Program-made: the position numbers and the translations under genes | The notes under the pieces: generated by a model | What the model saw: the letters and a program-made list of their open reading frames with translations, nothing else | Database searches by the model: none | What the model was told of the DNA's origin: nothing | Assembly: GCF_000003605.2 (NCBI RefSeq) | Contig: NW_003126386.1 | Span: 926,118-958,037, forward strand | DNA: 31,920 nt | Direction: 5' to 3' | Origin: Saccoglossus kowalevskii | Taxonomy: Eukaryota; Hemichordata; Enteropneusta; Harrimaniidae | In this document: positions 21,201 through 30,700 of the stretch, in pieces | Position numbering within the stretch: position 1 is the first letter of the stretch | How the letters are laid out: each line of letters begins with the position of its first letter

Positions 21201-23814
21201 TTATGTGTGTCGTCACATTTGATTAAACCTTGATGGAATACCGGTAACACATGATGAACATGAAAATTCATTGTTGTATTGTCTTAAAGGCAATGTTTTC
21301 AAATACATGTCCCTGTTGGCTCTTCAATATCTTGTTTTGTTCTGCTTGTACAGCCACCAATGTTTGAAAATGAAACCTCAGAAAGACTTGGACAACCTGG
21401 AGTGGCAATAGGTAAGAAACATTGTACAATCTATATTGCAGATGTGATAGAACAGTCCAGTGAGGCAATGATGGGCTGTACTATATCTGTGAAAAATTTA
21501 ACTGTTATTTACACTGACTTGGAAAAATTCTTCTTTCAGGAAAGGGATTTACAGTATCTGACAGTTTGTATTAAATCTGTAATCATTATCACATGCACAA
21601 GCCAAGTTATTCCCTGTAGAACAGAAAATATGGCTTTTATACCCTATAGTCATCAGTTTTACAAATATGGAACTATTTTCATGGTGTTCCAGTTCTCAAA
21701 ATAAACAGAAATTATAGTTGTGTTTTTGCCATTAATGGAATAACATGAAGACATTTTGTTACAAACTACCTGTACATGCATTTTCAATCAAATACCTACG
21801 TGTATTGGTGAGCCACTGCTGAACACAGTGTCCAATCTTCAAAAACGTATCGTCTGTCCGTGTGATGACGCACGTCACCATGGAAACACCACAAGCCTTT
21901 GCAAGCTATGGCAGATTTCTCAGTTTTACTGCCTTCGTAAAGAATAACGCAGGAGAGTAATTAGTGTCCATGGTTCACAATATACTAATATTGTATTGAT
22001 AAAGTTGAGTAAGATAATGTTGCAAATTGTTTTACAGGTTTAGCATGGACAGAAGTAGGTGGTCAAATTATGTTTGTTGAAGCCACTAAAATGGACGGTG
22101 ATGGAAATTTGACATTGACCGGACAGTTAGGAGATGTCATGAAGGAATCTGCTAGAATTGCATTGAATTGGGTCCGGAGTAATGCTACCCGGGTAAGAAT
22201 TGACACTGGATATTCTGGTCTACTCACAACTTACTACCGGTAATATTTGTTATTTCATATATACAATAACTATAAATGTAAATTTTTGGGGTGATCACTA
22301 TAACATTTGTTTATTTCAGTGCGCTATTAAAGTATCGACTGGCACAGACCTTATGGAGAATACAGACATACATATTCATTTCCCCGCTGGTTCTATTAGT
22401 AAAGATGGTCCATCTGCTGGCGTCACTGTGGTCAGTGTACTTGTCTCATTATTTAGGTAAGGCATTTTTAATACTGCCCTCTAGTTGCAATCACAATGAA
22501 TTATGAGATGAAGATACAGCTACCGTCACCGTCCCTCAACACCTTTTTTGAGGGACGGTGCTATTGTTTGTTTTGAAACTTCAGCGATAAGTTCCTATAC
22601 AATGTTTATTACAGTGGTCGGTGTGTTCGCTCGGATACCGCAATGACTGGTGAAGTTACTCTACGTGGACTTGTGCTGCCTGTAAGTTATGTTAACTAGA
22701 TTCTTCATCCTTATAACATCAAATGGAAAATAAAAAAAAAAATTACAATATTTTTACTTTTAATTAAGTAGCATTCTAACTTATTCTTTGATTGACTAGT
22801 TGTCTGCCTGCTCCAATATCTCAAGAATCATAGAACATAATTGCTCTTTGATAAGTAGAAATCCTGTCAGCTGTTTCAATGATATCCCAAGAGCCATTTA
22901 AATTAACTTGATTTGTGGACTTGGGTGATTAGTTTACGGTGAAATTTGTGCATAATAATTACCTAATTTACATATATTAGCTGTTCAACAGGTTATATCA
23001 AGATCCACTTTAGTATTATATGTTAGTATTATACATTTCTTTATCTGATTTCACTGGGTTTAATGCTATAGGAAAATTGCCAAGTGATTGTCTCCATGGA
23101 AACAAGTTTCCTCTGGGCCAAAATATTAACAAGTTGTATTTTTAAAATTTACATAGATAGATCCTTGCTTCAGTATCATGCAATTCATTAATTAACATCC
23201 TCACGAACAAAACTAATATATAAATAACAGGTGTCTATGGGTCATATTTTGATGATTGTATGCAATTCTATTGGAGCAAATATAGTACATAAAATTTGAC
23301 GAGGTCGTATAGAATCCCTGCCATCAACTTATTTGTCAGCATTACTTTACTATGTGAGAAATGTATTTCTACTTATATAACATTTATTAATTTGAAAGGT
23401 TGGTGGAATCAAAGACAAAGTGCTAGCTGCTCATCGTACTGGTCTAAAAAGAGTTGTATTGCCAAAGAGAAATGAAAAAGACCTTCAAGAAATACCCACA
23501 AATGTCAAGGTAAAGAAAATTCAGAAATATTCTTGACTTCATGATGTATCAATATTTGTTCACACAGGACAATCATAACATGTTAAGTTCTCAGAACTCA
23601 TTAAATCAATCCTGCTCTGGTGCCAGAATGCATCATGAGCTTTTATTGTGTAAAGTTACAGTCCAGCCCTTCATATCTAATGCATTTCATTCTTTTACAG
23701 AACGACTTAGACTTTGTGTTCGTCACTAAATTAGAAGATGTTTTACAAGCTGTGTTTGAAGGTGGATATCCAGAACTGAATGCAAATGTCCCCAGCACAC
23801 AAAGCAAACTGTGA
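9261..23814 (+). CDS. LONP2: Lon protease homolog 2, peroxisomal (complete, 18 exons)
   Basis: ATP-dependent serine protease of the peroxisomal matrix, which processes and degrades matrix proteins. Exons: 9261-9373, 10059-10146, 10633-10834, 12444-12556, 13435-13518, 14442-14680, 15506-15679, 16344-16529, 17162-17309, 18927-19006, 19379-19611, 20164-20429, 21354-21411, 22038-22192, 22320-22456, 22615-22681, 23399-23509, 23701-23814. All phases join, giving 855 residues (human about 852). The N-terminus ([20 protein letters not shown]) matches human LONP2. A LON substrate-binding domain fills about 1-220, followed by an acidic linker ([12 protein letters not shown]). AAA+ motifs: Walker A GPPGVGKT about 377-384, Walker B VFLLDEID about 440-447, sensor FIATAN, arginine LLDRME, sensor-2 GVRSLER. 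The protease dyad is Ser about 745 (DGPSAG) and Lys about 786 (GGIKDK). The protein ends in SKL, a PTS1 signal. Donors of exon 2 (GTTGTG) and exon 9 (GTCAGA) are weak but forced by the protein. No frame damage is seen. Confidence 0.97.
11158..11186 (+). pseudogene. Fossil of LONP2 exon 4 start, copy 1 of 3
   Basis: TTTTCAG followed by TTGGTGATTT and then GACTGATAATTTTCTAGAA matches the real exon 4 (12444-12453 and 12478-12496), except for one substitution and the loss of 24 bases, an in-frame eight-codon gap. After TAGAA the match ends. If spliced in, the frame would reach a stop within a few codons, so this is a non-functional exon relic. It is repeated at 11481-11509 and 11804-11832. Confidence 0.8.
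11481..11509 (+). pseudogene. Fossil of LONP2 exon 4 start, copy 2 of 3
   Basis: This is the second copy of the exon 4 relic, carried by the middle 323-bp unit; the exon-matching part is identical to that of the first unit. Confidence 0.8.
11804..11832 (+). pseudogene. Fossil of LONP2 exon 4 start, copy 3 of 3
   Basis: This is the third copy of the exon 4 relic, carried by the last 323-bp unit, about 610 bp upstream of the genuine exon 4 acceptor. Confidence 0.8.
11872..11952 (+). repeat. Dispersed repeat, copy 2
   Basis: Diverged relative of 8889-8966: TTTCATGTTAA, GAAATTATA, TTCCAATGAACA and GTTTAC occur in the same order, with a short insertion. It directly follows the 323-bp triplication. 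Confidence 0.6.
12921..13150 (+). repeat. Two diverged copies of a dispersed element (LONP2 intron 4)
   Basis: Two successive stretches share AATTATGC, AATTAATATGA.CAGATTT, AAACTAAT.AGGT and AAGTTT.ATTGAAATG in the same order, beginning near 12925 and 13053. Similar words occur on the opposite strand near 22900-22990 in intron 16 (ACTAATC and TTATGCACAAATTTCAC), suggesting a family spread over the genome. Borders are unclear. Confidence 0.5.
13161..13419 (+). repeat. 37-bp tandem array, seven units, next to the exon 5 acceptor
   Basis: CTTATAACACGCTGTAGGGG and its variants start at 13161, 13198, 13235, 13272, 13309, 13345 and 13382. Spacing is 37 bp except one 36-bp unit. The last unit runs straight into the polypyrimidine tract and AG of exon 5 (starts 13435), so only about 15 bp of non-repeat DNA separate array and exon. 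Confidence 0.95.
15041..15262 (+). mobile_element. tRNA-derived SINE remnant (LONP2 intron 6)
   Basis: An A-box-like TAGCATAGTGG at about 15049 and a B-box-like GCATTCAAATC at about 15086 are spaced as in a tRNA, with CTCATGA in the anticodon-loop position. The head therefore resembles a decayed tRNA with a CAT anticodon. A body of about 130 bp follows and ends in an A-rich tail, AATAAAATAATGATAG. No target duplication is obvious, and the tRNA stems are too degraded for a working tRNA gene. Confidence 0.65.
16850..17140 (+). repeat. 41-bp tandem array, seven units, next to the exon 9 acceptor
   Basis: TCTCTAAATGTAATATTTCA and variants start at 16861, 16902, 16943, 16984, 17025, 17066 and 17107, each 41 bp apart. 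A diverged single copy (TAGTCTCCAAATGTGGTATT) sits near 16560 in the same intron. The array stops about 20 bp before exon 9 (17162). Confidence 0.95.
17367..18640 (+). mobile_element. 1.27-kb non-coding element with short inverted ends (LONP2 intron 9)
   Basis: The left end AGTCCCTGTTCGAA and the complement of the right end AGTCCCTGTCCAAAA match at 12 of about 15 positions. The first 33 bp also form an imperfect hairpin (GTCCCTGTT against AACGGGGAC). The interior has no coding capacity and contains three tandem blocks of about 313 bp with words such as ATATGGC.GACTGGC.GCCAT. The family is not recognised; a non-autonomous DNA element is likely. A diverged inverted relative lies at 20500-20870. 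Confidence 0.6.
17600..18560 (+). repeat. About 313-bp internal triplication
   Basis: TTTCTCAGA followed by a GATGACT-like word and GATCAAAG.TGGTATG recurs at 17625, 17939 and 18251 (spacings 314 and 312). Copies also share ACCCATGCTACTTT and GTACAAAGATAGTATACCAA. Divergence is clearly higher than in the 323-bp triplication of intron 3, so this amplification is older. Confidence 0.85.
19865..20010 (+). repeat. Degenerate short tandem repeat (LONP2 intron 11)
   Basis: Phrases of the form AGCCACTTAG.CTGTCTTGTT, AGCATTTAGCCTGGCCTGTT and CAGCATTTTGTCCT recur about every 30-40 bp. The array is decayed and its unit cannot be stated exactly. Confidence 0.45.
20500..20870 (-). mobile_element. Inverted, diverged relative of the intron 9 element (LONP2 intron 12)
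   Basis: Read on the minus strand, the segment shows GGGACTATTAATTTAAGTTC, then TCCGGA, TCTCAGACATG, then AATATGGCTGACTGGC.GCCATTTTGG, in the same order as 17367-17640. The two are therefore copies of one dispersed family in opposite orientation within the same gene. The copy is partial and lacks the internal triplication. Confidence 0.65.
22527..22560 (+). other. Perfect 13-bp hairpin inside the 158-bp intron 15 of LONP2
   Basis: CACCGTCCCTCAA at 22527-22539 is perfectly complementary to TTGAGGGACGGTG at 22548-22560, with an 8-base loop ending in a T run. The stem is GC-rich in AT-rich surroundings. It lies 70 bp after the exon 15 donor and 54 bp before the exon 16 acceptor. It could fold in the pre-mRNA, or be the relic of a small inverted-repeat insertion. 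Confidence 0.85.
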
Positions 23815-24149
23815 TATATTTCAAAGCGCCAAGATTGGGGTGTTGCAATAATATTAGATGCAAGGTTTTAAGTACAACTCACAATGTACATTACAATCAC
23901 TTGTAATTGGTTATATGGTAAATCCTTTCTTTTATAGCATTTAAAAAGGTAACTGTAGTGTAATGACATATATAACAGTATCAGATAGTACTTCAGTCAA
24001 ATCACAGCACAAATCCGGATTAAAACAAATGGCATTAATCAAGAGATCAATAGCTAGGGTGACAATATAATTGTAGGAAGTTTGAACATGTTCTAGTCTA
24101 GTCTATTGCACTTATCATATTTATCAACAGTAATGATCCTGTTTCTAGT

Positions 24150-24155
24150 AATAAA
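24150..24155 (+). terminator. Candidate LONP2 poly(A) signal, proximal
   Basis: AATAAA on the plus strand, 336 bp past the LONP2 stop codon. It is one of two candidates; no strong downstream GT-rich stretch is obvious. Confidence 0.4.
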
Positions 24156-24326
24156 TTCGTTGGCATAATCACTTGTTGACACCAAATATCAGGTTAATAA
24201 TCTATATTACGTTTGACAATATAGATTCAAGATTACACCTGAGTATGTGGCAGTTTCACATTTTAAGTATATCATTTGTAATTGACTCGTACTGGACCAA
24301 TGATGAGAGAAAAAAAGTGATTTTTA

Positions 24327-24332
24327 AATAAA
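24327..24332 (+). terminator. Candidate LONP2 poly(A) signal, distal
   Basis: AATAAA within TTTTTAAATAAAATAA, 513 bp past the stop codon and followed about 20 bp later by TTGTGTGTTTTTT, a GT/T-rich downstream element. This makes it the better of the two candidates. Confidence 0.55.
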
Positions 24333-24583
24333 ATAACAGTTTAAATCCACAATTGTGTGTTTTTTATAATGAATCGATTTACCAATGCTACACATACATG
24401 CACTGTGGAGATTGTATACATTCACAGCGGTAATCAATAGCTGATGAGGGTATCACAAAAAATAATGTCCCTACATCTAGAAGAGCTCCAAGCAAAAAGG
24501 AACATTAGTTCTTTGTTTAAAAATGTGCACAAAAGATATTAATAATTCATATAAAACATATCACCTCAATTAGAATATGTAAG

Positions 24584-24589
24584 TTTAAT
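24584..24589 (-). terminator. Candidate poly(A) signal of the minus-strand gene
   Basis: ATTAAA on the minus strand, about 170 bp past the TAG stop at 24759. No AATAAA was seen nearer by eye. Confidence 0.35.
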
Positions 24590-24758
24590 TGTCATTACAG
24601 CTCACCCAAATAAGAATATCATACATATAAGCAAAAGTTTGCCAGGAAAAACAATGTTGACCACCGCTACACATAAGAATATCTACATGTATAATCATTT
24701 GATTTCGCAATACCCTATTAGAGCAAAGTCTTTGGTCATGTGACTTCACAATATGATG

Positions 24759-27700
24759 CTATTTATGCTGGTTATCATGATTGTATTTATCTGAAACTCT
24801 ATTATGAAAACGTTTACCGAATGCTACATAGTCTTTTGGATTAAACCAACCCTGCAAAAAAAAAAAAGAAAGAATAAACATTACCTTAAGGCTAAAAAAA
24901 AATGTTTTTTTCTGGTCAAGAGAGAGTGGTGACATGCCTTACATTTCTCATTAATTATTAAAACATGCATACAAACAAATTTAATCTTGTCTTTCAGGGG
25001 TTAAAGTTGATTTCAATTACTGTGTAAAAATCACACTTTTGAGTTGTTTCTTTTTTTTCTCTTACAAACTTTTGTACTATTGTAGAAAACTAAAAGTCTC
25101 CTAAAATCAGTGTTCCAAATTTGGTACTGAGCAAATTTATACTGTGTACTTTATTTGGTCTATAAAAACCAAAATCGTAATTGTTGTAAACTGAATCGCT
25201 AATTACTTATTTTCATCAGAGAAACATCTCTGTAATTTATGTATATACCGGTAAGATTCGAACATAAAAATATCATACAATAAGGGTTCTTATACCTGAG
25301 GTACAATTATATGAAGCCAGTCTTCTTTCTGGTCTTTGAAAACTTCTGGTAATTCTGAGATGCAAGGAGTCTGGGCTAACTCTAGCAACCTGTCTCGACT
25401 ATATGTGATGCGCCTCTCACTGTAGTCTGGAATGTCCTTTACATTCAACAAACTCTGTAAAATTGAAATTGTGTCATCACTACAGAAATATATTTAACAA
25501 AATGCAGAACACTTACTGATAATAAATCCAGTTGTCACAATACTGTTATAACTGATTAGTAAGGGTTGGAGCAACTTCACTGGGTTTTAAAGTTTATGAA
25601 TTTGGTAGTGAAACAAAAAGTTCTACTGTTATTTTACATGATCACATGGATTTAATTTAAGTTAGCGATTTCAGATTTTCAATGAAAATAGCAAGTGTTG
25701 TGTTTTTCATACCTTGTCATCTGGACATGTATGTTCAGAGGCGGCGGCCATCTTGGATGAAATGGAAGACTGAACCAACTGCCTTTGCAACTCATCACCT
25801 ACAAACAATGAATGATGTGTACATATTTTAGCACAGATAGCAGTGACAATATTTAATGTCAAGACTAGTCATGATTAATTCTTTTTCATTATTAGTGATC
25901 ATGAGAACATGCATTGCATCAATGCTTTATTTGATATTAAAGACTGATTATTAGAGATTTAGCTTAGCATATCACACAACAGTATAGCTCTAACTCTAGC
26001 TAATTGTGTAACCTCCAACTCTAGTTGATAAGCTAATTGTGTAACCTCTAACTCTAGCCATTATGCTAATTGTGTAACCTCTAACTCTAGCCGATAAGCT
26101 AATTGTGTAACCTCTAACTCTAGCCGATAAGCTAATTGTGTAACCTCTAACTCTAGCCGATAAGCTAATTGTGTAACCTCTAACTCTAGCCATTATGCTA
26201 ATTGTGTAACTTCTAACTCTAGCCATTATGCTAATTGTGTAACCTCTAACTCTAGCCATTATGCTAATTGTGTAACCTCTAACTCTAGCCATTATGCTAA
26301 TTGTGTAACTTCTAACTAACTCTAGCCATTATGCTAATTGTGTAACCTCTAACTCTAGCCATTATGCTAATTGTGTAACCTCTAACTCTAGCCGATAAGC
26401 TAATTGTGTAACCTCTAACTCTAGCCGATAAGCTAATTGTGTAACCTCTAACTCTAGCCGTTATGCTAATTGTGTAACCTCTAACTCTAGCAGATAAGCT
26501 AATTGTGTAACCTCTAACTCTAGCCGATAAGCTAATTGTGTAACCTCTAACTCTAGCCATTATGCTAATTGTGTAACCTCTAACTCTAGCCATTATGCTA
26601 ATTGTGTAACTTCTAACTCTAGCCGTTATGCTAATTGTGTAACCTCTAACTCTAGCCATTATGCTAATTGTGTAACCTCTAACTCTAGCCGTTATGCTAA
26701 TTCTATGACCTCTTAGTCTTCGCTGGTTCCCAGCATCCATTGCGAATTGCAAGTAGGGCGCAGGTAACTAGTGTTTGCCAAATTGTTCCACTGGGCCGGG
26801 ATTCCGGTCCAAAGGCATGTGACGGTAACCCGCCAGCCTCTAACTCTCGCTGCTATGTTAATTGTGTCACCTCTTACTCAAGCCTTAATGCTAATTATGT
26901 GACCTCCAACTCTCACTGTGATACTAATTATATGATCTCTTACTCTAACTGTTATGAAATTACAGTATTATATTCACAACAAAATTGAAGCCTTTTACAT
27001 TGACACTTCTGACGTCCCAAGATAATAATAATAACTTTATGACACTACTATGCCATCAAAGGGTGCAGTATGGTAAATAAAATAAAATACAAATAATAAA
27101 AAATACAGCAAGTAAACTATAATAAGATGCTAAAAGCTTAATAGGAAAAAATTTAATGTTAATTACAGGATTCTCCCAATGTAGAGGCGATAGCTTTGAT
27201 ATACATATACTTGATTTCTGTTTTGCCTAATTTAGAAACTTTGCTAAGGGTATAAAAAGCCTTATCAGCACGTCATTATTTTAATGAAATTGTCTGTTTT
27301 ATTTAGTTTATTGTTAATTCCTATTTCTTGAAACAGCTCTCCTCTTTCTTTATCGAGAAATTCACAATCTAGGATAAAATGTTGTTCGTCCTCAACTGAA
27401 TTTGACATTTTTTTCAAAATCACTCTTCTGCAGGAAGTTGTAGTCACTAAGCCTAAATTTACTCACAATTTTCCGAAGGCTGAAGTTTGTTATTTCGGTT
27501 AGGTATGTTTCTATTTTCAAATATGATTTAAACAATTTATATATTCTCATTTTATTGTCATATTTATCATTTTTACTGTGAGGAAAATTTAAGCTTTCTT
27601 TTCATAATCTTTTGTGAGTTTTATTTTAACAACATTGATATTGAGATGTGCAAGTAATAGTGAAATCTAGTGGAAACAAACGTCATGAAAAACAAAAGTA

Positions 27701-30700
27701 TTTTCAAAAAACAAAAATAAAATTTAAACATACTTGTACTAGCATTTGTGATAGCAAATAATTGTCTTCTAGTAGCAGCATATTTGTCAGCACTAAGAGT
27801 AACTTTGTGCACATATGGACAGGTGGTTGGACCATATGGCTCTCTGATAACAGCAATCGCCTTGCCCTGTACAACTTGTTTCTCGGCTAAAATGAATTAA
27901 ATAAAATAATGCAAGTGAAATATTGTATGAACATGTACACAAGACAGAGCACGTTACCCCCCCCCCCCCCATGACCAATATCACACCTACCTACATGTAA
28001 CTCATAATTTCAATTTTTCATAAATCAAGGTGGTTTTTGATCACTGAAAATGTGATGGAAGAGTGGGAGGAAAACCAACTGTATTACAAATACTTTAATA
28101 ATCAAGATAACAGCATGAATTTCATCATCTTTACCAATCAAGGTTTGTTTATTCAGTAGTGTATGTTTAAGACCTACTGTGCTATGCAACTCTGATTTGC
28201 TGCATGATTTAGATTTAGATTGCGTCTGCGCCTGCAATCAGATCTATACAAAACCTCTTGGTAGAACATCATAATATTCCACTCCATGTGAGATCATTTA
28301 GTACCATCCACAAAGGTCATTTATAAAATTTGTGAAATGAAAAATTAAGCTTATGGCCCTTTAATGATTTAAAACTTTGAATAATCCCAAATGATGTGTC
28401 AACAAACCTATTTTCTTTTTCAAACACCTTCGTCCTCTGACACCACCATCCAGTTGGACGACGTCCATGTCATTTTCTTGCATTATCGTTTTTTGATCAC
28501 AAACAGCCTTGTTATCGCCAGTCGACAAATTATCTTGAATGTCTTGATTGTTAGTGAGGTCACTGAAATTTTGTTGGACTACATTGTCTTGATGACAGAT
28601 ACTGTCATTGCTATTCAGTAGCAATGCATCCTGCTGGCTGAAGTAGTCATCATCGTCGTTGTCGTCAAGTGGCATACTTGCGTACTTTCTAAGGTACTCT
28701 TCCAGCTCCAACTCATCACTTTTTGTAAATATTTCTGCACCAAATGAGTCCAACGCATCAGTGGGTATCCTGTCACCAGTTTCAGATTCGTCAATGCATG
28801 AATTAACAGATGTGATTGGAGGGTTTATGTTTATATTTTGTGTTTGTAATGCTAGGCTATCCATAGGAGAAATTGTCGGTTTAACATCAAGACAATCTCC
28901 AGCACCCCTCATATGAATTGTATTTGCTTCTGCACTATTTTGAAAATGATTATTTTCCAATCGTATTTTACTTTGGCATGGTTCAGCTTTCCATAAACTC
29001 TGTTCTACAAAATCAACTGAATGTTCTTTGTTTTCATTTCCAGTACAGTCGTCTTCTTCAACAATGTCCATTGGATATTCTGTAAAAACTGTCACATTGC
29101 CCTCGATATTGTTTTCTACAGAAATGTCCATATCGCATTCTGTATTGATCGTTACATTACCTTCAACCCAGACTTCCTCCCCTGTATGAACAGTGCTCAC
29201 GTCAGTGACTTGCGGGTCATGTTTTTGCATATCACAAATAGTTTTTTCTATTATTGTATTTGAGAGGTTCCTTTGTTTTGTTTTGTTTGCTGCAGAGTCT
29301 ATATTTCTCGTTTCAATCGCCAAACTATCACTTGCACCAACCATTTCAACTGGCGTTCTGTGTTTCTTCTTTGTAATATTAGGAATATTTTTGTCATGGT
29401 CTGTTGCTATCCCAGTTTCTACTGTCCATTCTTCATTAATAGTGTTCAGAATCTTAGATCCTGAAAGCAAAAGAAATGTGTTAAAATATGATATAATGTT
29501 AAAATTGTAATTGTCTAGTTCCAGTCTGAACATGTCAAATTAAAACTTTTTTTTTCGCTATTTTAGCTGAAGGGATGATTCAGTGGAAATAAAATCTAGC
29601 GAATACACTTTTTTTTCAGATTTTACATACCTACAACTCATCACAAATCAGTAAAAATTAACATACAAAACTGCCAAAAAAATTTGATTTAGCGAAAATT
29701 GATTCAAGCTAAAATATATGTATTTTACAGTACATAGTCTGACCAATGTGGGGGAAAAGTTACACAAGCAATGTACCGAACTACAATGAAATCAACAGTG
29801 TCAAATTGTGATTTACGAAATCTTTGTCATGGAGTCAGTCATTAACTGAATAAGTAAGACACCAAGGTATGAACATCACTGTCTACATATCAAAGATCTG
29901 TTATAAAACTAGAGGGTATCAAATTATTAATGTTCACTGTATGGCTGCCTTTATTTTCTATACCCGAGACTGTCTTTTTTGGTTTCTTTTTCTTATTCTT
30001 CTTGGGGATGACTATTTTCTCTTCATCCATCAATGGATTTGAACTGAGGAGGGAAGATTGTGCTTTCCACACACGAGGAGCAGCAAAGTCATCCATTTCA
30101 TCACTCTGCCAACAAATAAATAGCAAGCATTATCCTGCTGATCTATTAAGGTTTACAGACACATTAACATGTCTTTATTTTTTGAGCAATGTACATCATG
30201 TTTACTGCACATTTGAACACCTTTTTTGTTGACATCAGATGCAGAAACGCTATATCGTGTGATGGAGATAGAATCCAGTCACTGAATGCAAACGTTCGCA
30301 CAGCGAGAAACATTTTTCACCACCATTTTTTACTGTTATCTCTCATTAAACTATCATAATGGTATTTCTACAAGCAGTAAAAAGATGTATGCTAATAAGG
30401 TTACTGGAAAGTATACACTCAGGCAGTATAGAAACACATTGACCTCTGCTACGCATTGGTTGATACCTAATATTATGGCACAGGTGTTCCTACATGTGGG
30501 TTGCATTTTGACTGTTGTGGTTGTTGTGTTGACTTGTGTTCAAGTGATCAATGTTGAAAATAATTATAGTAAACTTAGTACGTTTTCACTTATCTTCCAC
30601 TACTAATCTTTCCTATGGCCCTCAAAAAAAGAACACACACACAACTAAACTAATGAAAATGACCAGTTATATACAAATACAATCAGGCTTAATAGTTTCT

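Larger units (their letters stand above)
23815..24758. other. Convergent 3' intergenic region
   Basis: LONP2 and the minus-strand gene meet tail to tail here, with 944 bp between stop codons. It holds the 3' untranslated regions and their poly(A) signals, and no other gene. Confidence 0.7.

Noticed and set aside
25996-26752. Minus-strand frames with an 11-residue ARVRGYTIS-type repeat
   Set aside because: These are a product of a 33-bp unit that is a multiple of three. The array lies inside an intron of the minus-strand gene, and its two frames are broken by a 4-bp insertion.
28391-29510. Several plus-strand open frames
   Set aside because: They are antisense shadows of the 351-codon acidic exon of the minus-strand gene.
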